From positions 1-6,969 of the forward strand of contig JAGGWT010000041.1 in the NCBI GenBank assembly GCA_021163455.1: a stretch of DNA of 6,969 bases, read 5' to 3'. This document shows, piece after piece, positions 1-6,009 of this stretch. How positions within the stretch are numbered: the first letter of the stretch is position 1; each line of letters opens with the position of its first letter. The notes beneath the pieces were generated by a model. That model made no database searches. It was given only the letters and a program-made list of their open reading frames with translations, and was not told the origin of the DNA. This DNA comes from Thermoplasmata archaeon (GTDB lineage Archaea > Thermoplasmatota > E2 > DHVEG-1 > B18-G2). Both the position numbers and the translations under genes were made by a program.

Positions 1-26
1 ATGTTGAGAAACAAGAGATTCACAAA

Positions 27-1520
27 TCATGGTATAGGTATTTTCCTCAACCACTCGAGGTCGCTTATGTAAAGCTGTCTTATATCATCAAGCTGATATC
101 TCAGCATAGCCAGTCTTTCGAGACCCAGTCCCCACGCAAGAACCGGATTCTTCACACCCGCTGGCATGGTTACTTCGGGTCTGAATATACCACTCCCTCC
201 AAGTTCCATCCACTTTCCATTCCAGTAGACCTCTATCTCCATGCTCGGCTCCGTGTACGGGAAGTAGGCGGGTCTGAACCTTATTTTCTCAAAGCCCATT
301 CTTCTATAGAACTCCTTAAGAACTCCAATGAGCTGCCTGAAATTTGCTCCCTTCTCATGGATTATGCCTTCAATTTGATAGAACTCTGGCAGATGTGTTG
401 GATCAAGATTTTCCCTTCTGAAAACCTTACCTATAGAGAAAACCTTTGCTGGTGGGTCTGGATTCCTGTAGAGGTATTTGATGGTGTTCACGGTGGTATG
501 TGTTCTTAATAAAACTCTTCTGGATTCTTCCTCGGAAAAGGGAATTCTCCATCCCTTTGACCCTGTGTTGGAGCCGTTCTCATGAATTTCCTTTATGAGT
601 TTCAGAAGTTTTTCATCTATATCATCTGCTCTCAAATTTCTGCAATACAGAGTATCCTGCATATCTCTCGCAGGATGATCCTGAGGAATGAAAAGGGCAT
701 CCATGTTCCAGAAACATGACTCAACATAGTCCCCTTCAATCTCTTCAAAACCCATCTCAAGAAATATCTCCCTTACTTCTTCTCTGAGGAGTGCCAGAGG
801 ATGTGGCTTTCCCCCGTATGTTGGTGATACAAAAACGTCTATACTGTATGGTCTTATTGTCTTTTCTTTCCATATCCCCCTTTTAATGATATCTGATGTG
901 AGCTGTGTAATCTCGTCCTTTATTTCTATTCCTTTTTTCAGTATATCCCTGCCTTTATCTGTAAGTTCAGCCTCCACAACCGTCTTCTCCTTCTCTTCTA
1001 TAACACCCTTCCTTGCCTTCAGTAATTTTATCCTTTCATCCTCTACTTCCAGCCATTTTGTTTTATCCAGGGTTATAAGCATCTCTTCCTCTGGTAAGGT
1101 GATTTTGCTCTCCTCTTTTCCTCTATCAGACAATTTCAGTTTTATTCTACCAGCATCTTTCTCGATGATTGCCCAGCCCCTCTTCTTGAGCCATCCTATC
1201 GCTATCGGTATCTCGTAGTCATCGAGAACGGTTTTCAAGTCCCCGATATCTATCTCTCCTTTCTCAAGAAGCAATTTTAGAGCTCTCCTCTCAGGTAATC
1301 CTCTCTCCACCAGTTTTTTACCTTCTTTGCCAAGAGAATACATCTTTCTGACAAACTCTCTCAGGTTCACCAGACCTTTGAATCTTAACCAAGAGAGAGC
1401 ATTTACCACTTCACTCTCGTTTTTAAAATCAGATACCTTCAAAATCTCATCAGGTTTTCCTATACCGCCAAGTTTCTCCAAAGCAAGCAGAACCTTTTTC
1501 TCGTTTGTGGATAGCTCCAT
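27..1520 (-). CDS. pheS: Phenylalanyl-tRNA synthetase alpha subunit (archaeal type)
   Basis: Class II aminoacyl-tRNA synthetase chain that, with PheT, charges tRNA-Phe with phenylalanine in the cytosol. From the ATG at 1520 it has 497 residues, normal for archaeal PheS. The first ~230 residues are charged and helical, as in the winged-helix tRNA-contacting domains of archaeal/eukaryotic PheS. The catalytic core follows: a motif 1 region near residues 235-290 (with HPLALLREEVREIF and QDHPARDMQDT), motif 2 near 360-385 (FRRENLDPTHLPEFYQIEG) and motif 3 near 464-475 (GLGLERLAMLRY). The open frame extends upstream to a TTG at 1556 and an ATG at 1541. I prefer 1520 because the protein then begins MELSTNEKK, like other archaeal PheS, and starts just after the upstream stop codon. 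The 1541 ATG has a modest GTGAT ribosome site, so it stays possible. PheT is not visible: only 26 bases lie downstream. Identification is secure. Confidence 0.97.
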   Translation of the reverse strand: MELSTNEKKVLLALEKLGGIGKPDEILKVSDFKNESEVVNALSWLRFKGLVNLREFVRKMYSLGKEGKKLVERGLPERRALKLLLEKGEIDIGDLKTVLDDYEIPIAIGWLKKRGWAIIEKDAGRIKLKLSDRGKEESKITLPEEEMLITLDKTKWLEVEDERIKLLKARKGVIEEKEKTVVEAELTDKGRDILKKGIEIKDEITQLTSDIIKRGIWKEKTIRPYSIDVFVSPTYGGKPHPLALLREEVREIFLEMGFEEIEGDYVESCFWNMDALFIPQDHPARDMQDTLYCRNLRADDIDEKLLKLIKEIHENGSNTGSKGWRIPFSEEESRRVLLRTHTTVNTIKYLYRNPDPPAKVFSIGKVFRRENLDPTHLPEFYQIEGIIHEKGANFRQLIGVLKEFYRRMGFEKIRFRPAYFPYTEPSMEIEVYWNGKWMELGGSGIFRPEVTMPAGVKNPVLAWGLGLERLAMLRYQLDDIRQLYISDLEWLRKIPIP

Positions 1521-1524
1521 ATCC

Positions 1525-2082
1525 TCAGAATTCCTTACCATGGATATCACTCTCAAATTCTGTCCTTGATGTCAGTAGGAGAATCAGAGCGGTCAGAGAG
1601 AGTATAGGGCTGACAACCAGAAAACCAAACGATAGAATACCGAATATAGAACCAATAATTGCCCCCGTCAGGGAGGTTTTTTTCAAAGCGCAGTATGAAC
1701 CGGTTGCACAGATTATCGAAAAGGCAGTTATCACGATTGTCGAGACGAGTACGCAGTTTCCAGGTGCAAAGCTGTATGGTGCAACTACTCCAACCCCAGG
1801 ATAAACATAGAACATAATTACAGTCAGTATCCCGACAACAGAGCTTATCGCAAGAAGTATCCCCGCCGCAACCGGGCGGTTTGAGAGGTCTTCAGGAACC
1901 GGGAGGATGGCTTTTCTTGCTCCTCCGTATTCTATCCATTTTACGTCCCCTTTTCTGGTTTTTCCGATCCTCACAATAAACTTATTACCACATTTCGGGC
2001 ATTTTACCTCTTTATCTGTTTCTTTTTCGCCTTCAACTATGAACTTGAAAGAACATTTTGGACAGGTGACTTTCCCTTTCAT
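1525..2082 (-). CDS. MJ0042-type zinc-ribbon membrane protein of unknown function
   Basis: Protein of 185 residues with no function I can assign. Residues 7-31 form a zinc ribbon of pattern C-x2-C-x17-C-x2-C (CPKC at 7-10 and at 28-31) with the spacing and flanking residues of the MJ0042 finger family. A basic linker (about 36-68) leads to a membrane part: a hydrophobic span at ~70-93, a second at ~109-133, and a long stretch at ~138-171 that could be two helices packed as a hairpin. The tail SRTEF is a common ending in small archaeal multi-pass proteins of this kind. The ribbon would face the cytosol if the N-terminus is inside. It lies directly upstream of pheS on the same strand; its stop is 4 nt before the preferred pheS start. 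The ATG at 2082 has only a weak ribosome site but a TATA-like box about 30 nt upstream, suggesting a leaderless or nearly leaderless message. A link to translation is suggested by position only. Confidence 0.85.
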   Translation of the reverse strand: MKGKVTCPKCSFKFIVEGEKETDKEVKCPKCGNKFIVRIGKTRKGDVKWIEYGGARKAILPVPEDLSNRPVAAGILLAISSVVGILTVIMFYVYPGVGVVAPYSFAPGNCVLVSTIVITAFSIICATGSYCALKKTSLTGAIIGSIFGILSFGFLVVSPILSLTALILLLTSRTEFESDIHGKEF

Positions 2083-2108
2083 CCCGCATTTCGTTTAAGT
2101 GAAAGAGG

Positions 2109-2116
2109 TTTAAGTA
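2109..2116 (-). promoter_or_regulatory. TATA-like box of the zinc-ribbon/pheS unit
   Basis: On the minus strand this reads TACTTAAA, close to the archaeal TATA consensus. Its centre is about 30 nt upstream of the ATG at 2082, so transcription would begin within a few bases of the start codon. That agrees with the lack of a convincing Shine-Dalgarno there. A second, weaker match (ACTTAAA) at 2094-2100 is too close to the gene to serve the same start. This is inferred from spacing alone. Confidence 0.4.
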
Positions 2117-2158
2117 GCTTTCTAAATTGATGCAGGAATAAAATGAGAAAGAGGGGTT

Positions 2159-4210
2159 TTACTGAACAAAAATGAAGGGTCCCAGCACAAATCCACTTCC
2201 AGTTATCGGCTCGCAGTCATCGATAGTTACTGTGATTCTTATCGGTCCGAATCCGAACACAAAATCAGATGAAATCGTTGTTTCTTCACCACTTGCCAAA
2301 CTATTTATAATACCTGCCGTCTCTTTTCCGGTCAGAGCAAAGCCGTCTATGGTGATAGCCCAGTTGAGATCAATGAGATCCTCACACTCTTCGTTAATAA
2401 CTCTGGCGGTGACCTTCCCAAACTGGAAACCTTTTACGATTTCTATCTCTGGGCAGCATGGTACCATCTCGTTCTGAACATGAACAACAATGATATCCTC
2501 TCCTCTATGCCCATCATCATCCACCATAATGGCTTTCAGGAAGTAAATACCATTCTCCACTTCTCTGGTATTCCATACTGCTGCCCACCCGTTTGACGGA
2601 TCTGTAACATTTGCAATCGTTATCCATCCCAGAGACTTTGGTTTTTTCTCAGAAACAGACACCATGATATCTGGATAAACCCATCCTACATCAGGATCTA
2701 TGTATGTTCCATCTGTGTTCATTCTAACTTTGAGTATCCTTCCACCCCATGGATCCATAACATCAACTTCATGCTCTGTAAGACCATCACCATCGCTATC
2801 TGGAAGAGGTTTGTTACTAACAGAGTTTCCAACTACCCAGTGCCCATTCTTCCATTCCTTTTTCTTATCGTCCCAGTTCCATACAATTCCCCAGAGAACA
2901 TCTTCCTTGTTGGCTTCGAGCTCGTTCTTGTATCTTTTGAATGTGCACTCGTTACCTTTTTCCTCATCCATCGGTGGGTCCCCGTAACCGTTTATCTCAA
3001 CCGTAACCTTTAGACCATTTGGATTATTACATCCATACCCTACACTGTCAAGATACTTTCTAATTCCTTCAATAAAGTTCGAATCCTTTGTCCCATCCTT
3101 ATCCGTCTTCATCAATTCTGCTAGTTTCTTGACAAGCTCATCCTGGGTTATGGGATTTCCCGTAGAGGGATCTTTCATGATATTTGGATATCCATGATCG
3201 GCCCAGTACTTAAGGCAGCTTGCCGCAGCAGTCGGTCCACAACAGGCTGTACTGAGATTCTGACCGTTTACATTCCAGCAATGTTTCAGCTGATCCTTCT
3301 TTTCAACACCCTTCTCGTAGTAGTCTACTGCAGGAAGGTACTGATATACAACATACACAACATCTTCATCAAGCGTGCTCACACTTATGGTGACATTTTC
3401 ACAGATAACCTCATCGTACTCTGGACTTTCAATAAACGGTATGGTTGGTGTTGGCTCAACATACACCATGATCTCAACATCTTCATAAACCTCCCCTGTT
3501 TGCCATGCTCTGGCAAGTAAGTGATACCATCCTTCTTCCATATTGGAAACGTCCCAGCGGCAACTCCATCCATCGCCCCAATCGCTCAAGGGTACTTCCT
3601 TTCCACCAACTGTTCTTTCACTCCCATCATTATCCTCACATATAGGAATCCAGTTTCCTCCATCTGCCGAATACTGGAACTCTACAGATTGTATCTCTGT
3701 ACCTACACTCTCTCCAATCCATACAACCGTCTCTCCGTATATCACGTCTCCGTCCGTAGGAGTTACAAAGAAAGGTTTAGCTTTTGCTGGATGAACAATT
3801 ATTGTTATATTGAAACTGGATATCGGCACACCACACTCCTCACCGGCGTAGAATGTAATATTATAAGTTCCGGCTTGACCTACAGCAGGTGTCCACGATA
3901 GAAGGCAACATACTTGTCCAACCCCCGTTGCAGGGTCTGGAGTGACCTCTGCACCTTCTGGGAGAGTATTGTGATCAACCCATAGACATATTGGTCGACC
4001 TGGATCTTCTACCCATCTTGCGCATACCTCTATCTCAATGTGCTCCCCTTCCCACGTCTCATATACGTTTCCATTTTTCTGCATATTTTCTCCACATATC
4101 AAACGAGTGCTCATGGAGATATCTGGAGCTCCCATAGCAAGAGCAAGCGGAAAAGAGCTTGCAATCACTACCATTGCTATAACAAACACACCTATTTTTC
4201 TTTCTATCAA
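2159..4210 (-). CDS. Secreted modular protein with C39-like cysteine peptidase and Ig-like domains
   Basis: Exported protein, 683 residues from the TTG at 4210. Residues 1-25 are a signal peptide (basic IERK, hydrophobic core, ALA cleavage site). Domains: ~30-140 a beta domain with an SWTP motif like He_PIG/cadherin-like folds; ~145-252 an Ig-like domain; ~257-293 and ~527-580 two halves of another Ig-like domain; between them (~294-526) a papain-fold C39-like peptidase; ~587-683 a CARDB-like beta domain ending GFVLGPFIFVQ. Peptidase residues: Gln317 (oxyanion hole), Cys324 in CCGPTAAA, His457 in GHWVVG, Asp486 in DPWGG. An EF-hand-like DSDGDGLTEHE loop is at 471-481. There are 19 cysteines and five N-x-S/T sequons. 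The frame reaches a TTG at 4261, but GGGGGTGAT abuts the 4210 TTG and starting there gives a clean signal peptide. No C-terminal anchor is visible. The fold and active site are well supported; the substrate is unknown. Confidence 0.85.
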   Translation of the reverse strand: MIERKIGVFVIAMVVIASSFPLALAMGAPDISMSTRLICGENMQKNGNVYETWEGEHIEIEVCARWVEDPGRPICLWVDHNTLPEGAEVTPDPATGVGQVCCLLSWTPAVGQAGTYNITFYAGEECGVPISSFNITIIVHPAKAKPFFVTPTDGDVIYGETVVWIGESVGTEIQSVEFQYSADGGNWIPICEDNDGSERTVGGKEVPLSDWGDGWSCRWDVSNMEEGWYHLLARAWQTGEVYEDVEIMVYVEPTPTIPFIESPEYDEVICENVTISVSTLDEDVVYVVYQYLPAVDYYEKGVEKKDQLKHCWNVNGQNLSTACCGPTAAASCLKYWADHGYPNIMKDPSTGNPITQDELVKKLAELMKTDKDGTKDSNFIEGIRKYLDSVGYGCNNPNGLKVTVEINGYGDPPMDEEKGNECTFKRYKNELEANKEDVLWGIVWNWDDKKKEWKNGHWVVGNSVSNKPLPDSDGDGLTEHEVDVMDPWGGRILKVRMNTDGTYIDPDVGWVYPDIMVSVSEKKPKSLGWITIANVTDPSNGWAAVWNTREVENGIYFLKAIMVDDDGHRGEDIIVVHVQNEMVPCCPEIEIVKGFQFGKVTARVINEECEDLIDLNWAITIDGFALTGKETAGIINSLASGEETTISSDFVFGFGPIRITVTIDDCEPITGSGFVLGPFIFVQ
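2633..3331 (-). other. C39-like peptidase domain inserted in an Ig-like domain
   Basis: This stretch encodes residues ~294-526 of the secreted protein (numbered from the TTG at 4210). It holds the complete papain-like catalytic set: Gln317, Cys324 (codon 3239-3241), His457 (codon 2840-2842) and Asp486 (codon 2753-2755). Both CGP after the nucleophile and the terminal DPWGG are hallmarks of C39-like peptidases. The flanking sequence before it (ending VVYVVYQYLP) and after it (starting around LGWITIANVTDPSNGW) together match the strand order of the intact Ig-like domain at 145-252, which has VEFQYSADGGNWIPI followed by DGWSCRWDV. The exact insert boundaries are estimates. Confidence 0.7.
2762..2800 (-). 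other. EF-hand-like Ca2+-binding loop in the peptidase domain
   Basis: The codons spell DSDGDGLTEHEVD, with acidic residues at loop positions 1, 3, 5, 9 and 11. This is the pattern of thrombospondin type 3/dockerin-like calcium loops found in many secreted prokaryotic proteins. It lies between the catalytic His457 and Asp486 of the C39-like domain, where ordinary members have a short turn. Calcium binding is inferred from the motif. Confidence 0.65.
4135..4210 (-). other. Signal peptide of the secreted peptidase
   Basis: Twenty-five residues with a short charged start (IERK), an uninterrupted hydrophobic core rich in Val, Ile and Ala, and a small-residue Ala-Leu-Ala site before MGAPD. The layout fits Sec signal peptidase I cleavage. 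There is no lipobox cysteine and no twin arginine. The span includes the first base or so of the mature part. Confidence 0.8.
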
Positions 4211-4219
4211 ATCACCCCC
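4211..4219 (-). promoter_or_regulatory. Shine-Dalgarno deciding the TTG start of the secreted peptidase
   Basis: On the minus strand this reads GGGGGTGAT, eight of nine bases identical to the archaeal ideal GGAGGTGAT, and it directly precedes the TTG at 4210. The gap from the G-run to the start is about 4 nt, similar to that for the divergent gene (GGGGGAG, then 5 nt, then TTG). It argues against the longer frame from 4261. Confidence 0.6.
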
Positions 4220-4241
4220 GTCTTTAAAGAAAGGTTTTAAC

Positions 4242-4274
4242 TTATTTAAATTTTTTCGCAAATATTTTTAAATA
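4242..4274 (-). promoter_or_regulatory. TATA-box region for the secreted peptidase gene
   Basis: Two candidate boxes occur on the minus strand. TATTTAAAAATA (4263-4274) would place the transcript start near 4242, giving a leader of roughly 30 nt that contains the Shine-Dalgarno. TTTAAATAA (4242-4250) would place it near 4220, leaving almost no leader. The first is the more comfortable fit. The longer frame from 4261 would start beside or inside these boxes, further evidence for the 4210 start. Confidence 0.5.
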
Positions 4275-4335
4275 AGATTTTAAGATTTTTCATATTAGCT
4301 TTTTCAAATGTATAGTCTCGCCTATGATTTTTCAT
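4273..4335. repeat. Short direct repeats in the divergent promoter region
   Basis: GATTTTTCAT occurs at 4284-4293 and 4326-4335, 42 bp apart start to start, about four helical turns. TAAGATTT occurs as a perfect tandem pair at 4273-4280 and 4281-4288. They lie between the two divergent TATA candidates and could be regulator sites, but the region is very AT-rich, so chance repeats are quite possible. Confidence 0.3.
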
Positions 4336-4369
4336 TTATGTAGCCACAAAACACGCTTGGTTCGTAATC

Positions 4370-4377
4370 TATTTAAG
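4370..4377 (+). promoter_or_regulatory. TATA-like box of the MBL-fold gene
   Basis: TATTTAAG, centred about 36 nt upstream of the TTG at 4410. A start about 25 nt downstream would leave a short leader of around 10-14 nt overlapping the GGGGGAGAG ribosome site at 4398-4406. A weaker alternative, TTTATGTA, is at 4335-4342. Confidence 0.4.
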
Positions 4378-4409
4378 TCAATAGTGGTTTTTGAAATGGG
4401 GGAGAGAAC

Positions 4410-5048
4410 TTGCCACAGATAATATGGCACGGTCACGCATGCTTTGAGATCACCGATGATTTAACCATAGTTACCGACCCTCACGATGGGAAATCAATAG
4501 GTATAGAAACTCCCATGGTGAAGGGCGACATTATTCTGGTTTCTCATGATCATTATGACCACAACAGCGTGAGAACTGTAGAAAAGAAAGATTCCGTAGT
4601 AGTTAGAGATGCTGGAAAGAAAAACGTTAAGGGTGTTGAAATAGAAGGAATAGAGTCGTTCCATGATGAGGTTAAAGGTGCAAAAAGGGGAAAAAATATC
4701 ATTTTCAAGTTCAAGGTCGATGATATCACATTCTGCCACCTCGGAGACCTTGGACACATCCCAGATGAAGAAATTCTGGACAAAATAGGGGAAGTGGATA
4801 TTCTTTTCATCCCGGTCGGCGGCGTATATACCTTGGATGCTGACTCTGCATGGGAAACTGCAAACCTGATAAAATCCAGAATAATCGTTCCCATGCATTA
4901 CAAGATTCAGGGTCTATCCTTACCAATATCTGATGTGGATCCCTTCCTCGCCAAAAACAAGTTCAAAGTTATCCATGTCGGCAATCAGATAGATATAGAA
5001 AAAGAAGACCTTCCATCTGAAAGAGAGATCTGGGTGTTCAGTCTTTAA
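4410..5048 (+). CDS. UPF0173/UlaG-like metallo-beta-lactamase-fold hydrolase
   Basis: Predicted cytosolic metal-dependent hydrolase of 212 residues, close to the usual ~210-230 of the UPF0173 family. Visible metal ligands are the HxHxxDH motif at residues 46-51 (SHDHYDHNS), His85 in SFHDE, Asp113 in HLGDLGH and His163 in PMHYK. The N-terminal WHGHACFEI and the RGKNIIF segment (93-99) are also family hallmarks. UlaG relatives open the lactone of L-ascorbate 6-phosphate, but the archaeal UPF0173 members have no agreed substrate, so only the fold and metal site are claimed. Translation starts at TTG 4410 behind GGGGGAG at 4398-4404; the nearby ATG at 4396 is in another frame. It diverges from the secreted peptidase and ends convergently with the dehydrogenase gene, overlapping its last 11 nt. 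Confidence 0.92.
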   Translation: MPQIIWHGHACFEITDDLTIVTDPHDGKSIGIETPMVKGDIILVSHDHYDHNSVRTVEKKDSVVVRDAGKKNVKGVEIEGIESFHDEVKGAKRGKNIIFKFKVDDITFCHLGDLGHIPDEEILDKIGEVDILFIPVGGVYTLDADSAWETANLIKSRIIVPMHYKIQGLSLPISDVDPFLAKNKFKVIHVGNQIDIEKEDLPSEREIWVFSL

Positions 5049-6009
5049 GGACTTCCGGGTTAACACAGTACCTCGGTCTCTCCCCCTTCAAAGCTTTTAC
5101 AAGATTTTCTGCCGCAAGTACAGCCATTTCCGTTCTTGTTTCAAGTGTTGCTGAACCAATGTGAGGAAGCAAAACAACATTATCCAGAGATTTCAACTCC
5201 TCACTGACCTCGGGTTCGTTCTCATATACATCCAGCCCGGCGCCGAAGATTTTTCTCTCTTTGAGTGCTCTTACAAGGTCTTTCTCTTTTATAACCGCAC
5301 CTCTGGCAGTATTTACTATAATGCTGTCCCTCTTCATCAAGCATATCTTATCATAATCTATGAGGTGGTAGGTCTCTTCTGTCAAAGGCAGATGTATAGA
5401 GACAAAATCTGACTCCCTGAGCAGTGTATCTAGGTCTACCTTTCTGGCTCCGAGTTTTTCCTCGAGTACCTCGTTTCTGCTTCTGTTGTAATACAGAACT
5501 TGCATATCAAAACATTTTGCCTTTAAAGCAAAAGCTGTACCAATCCTGCCGGCGCCGATTACTCCGAGTGTTTTTCCTCTGAGCTCTTTTCCCAGAAGCA
5601 ACATGGGCGCCCATCCTCTGAATCTTCCCTCTCTGGTGAATTTATCACCTTCCACCACCCTTCTTGCCACAGCAAAGAGTAAAGCCCATGCAAGTTCTGC
5701 TGTTGCATTTGTAAGTACATCAGGGGTGTTTGTAACAACTATGCCTCTCTTCGTTGCCTCGTCCACATCTATATTGTCGTATCCGGCAGCGTAATTGGAT
5801 ATGGCTCTCAGTTTAGGATTGGACGAGATAACATCTTTATCTATTCTGTCTGTGAGAAGGCATAGCAAGCCGTCTTTTCCTTTGAGACCTTCAATAATCT
5901 CTTCCTTGCTCGGTATTCTGTCGTGAGGATATACCTCAACCTCGTCACATTCATTATACAGAATTTTCAAACCCTTTTCCGGCAATTTTCTCGTTACAAA
6001 TACCTTCAT
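5038..6009 (-). CDS. gyaR: D-2-hydroxyacid dehydrogenase, glyoxylate reductase-like
   Basis: Cytosolic D-isomer-specific 2-hydroxyacid dehydrogenase of 323 residues. It most resembles the archaeal glyoxylate reductases (EC 1.1.1.26) of Pyrococcus/Thermococcus, which reduce glyoxylate to glycolate and may also act on hydroxypyruvate. The nucleotide-binding motif GVIGAGRIG is at 149-157. The catalytic triad is Arg236 (NTARGAV), Glu265 (ENEP) and His283 (PHIGSA), with the R-to-E (29) and E-to-H (18) spacing of the Pyrococcus enzyme as I recall it. The end of the second Rossmann strand reads YYNRSR, with arginines in place of the acidic residue of NAD-specific enzymes, which points to NADP(H). 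The ATG at 6009 has AAGGGAGG 7 nt upstream and overlaps the stop of the preceding gene as ATGA, so the two are probably translationally coupled. The family is certain; the exact substrate is inferred. Confidence 0.92.
   Translation of the reverse strand: MKVFVTRKLPEKGLKILYNECDEVEVYPHDRIPSKEEIIEGLKGKDGLLCLLTDRIDKDVISSNPKLRAISNYAAGYDNIDVDEATKRGIVVTNTPDVLTNATAELAWALLFAVARRVVEGDKFTREGRFRGWAPMLLLGKELRGKTLGVIGAGRIGTAFALKAKCFDMQVLYYNRSRNEVLEEKLGARKVDLDTLLRESDFVSIHLPLTEETYHLIDYDKICLMKRDSIIVNTARGAVIKEKDLVRALKERKIFGAGLDVYENEPEVSEELKSLDNVVLLPHIGSATLETRTEMAVLAAENLVKALKGERPRYCVNPEVLKD

Noticed and set aside
1..30. Possible start of a further minus-strand gene (ATG at 28-30 overlapping the pheS stop as ATGA, ten open codons to the edge)
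   Set aside because: The overlap resembles other junctions here, but there is no ribosome site at a usable distance, the ten residues do not resemble a PheT N-terminus, and a GTG in another frame is equally open. Too little sequence to call.
886..1218. Open frame on the plus strand opposite pheS
   Set aside because: Ser/Phe-rich shadow translation of a highly conserved gene on the other strand; no ribosome site or family features.
2120..2158. T-rich stretch after the secreted peptidase stop as a terminator
   Set aside because: On the minus strand the longest T-run is only four and no stem is visible. Termination may occur here, but the sequence does not show it clearly.
3194..3901. Overlapping plus-strand open frames opposite the secreted peptidase gene
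   Set aside because: Mutually overlapping, with no recognisable motifs, lying antisense to the catalytic and Ig-like domains. Complementary-strand artefacts.
2159..4210. Secreted peptidase as a bacteriocin-exporter-type C39 protein
   Set aside because: No ABC ATPase or membrane-spanning exporter domain is present, and the only hydrophobic segment is the signal peptide. Only the peptidase fold is shared.
4494..4898. Minus-strand open frames opposite the MBL-fold gene
   Set aside because: Two competing shadows of a well-supported gene with all metal ligands intact.
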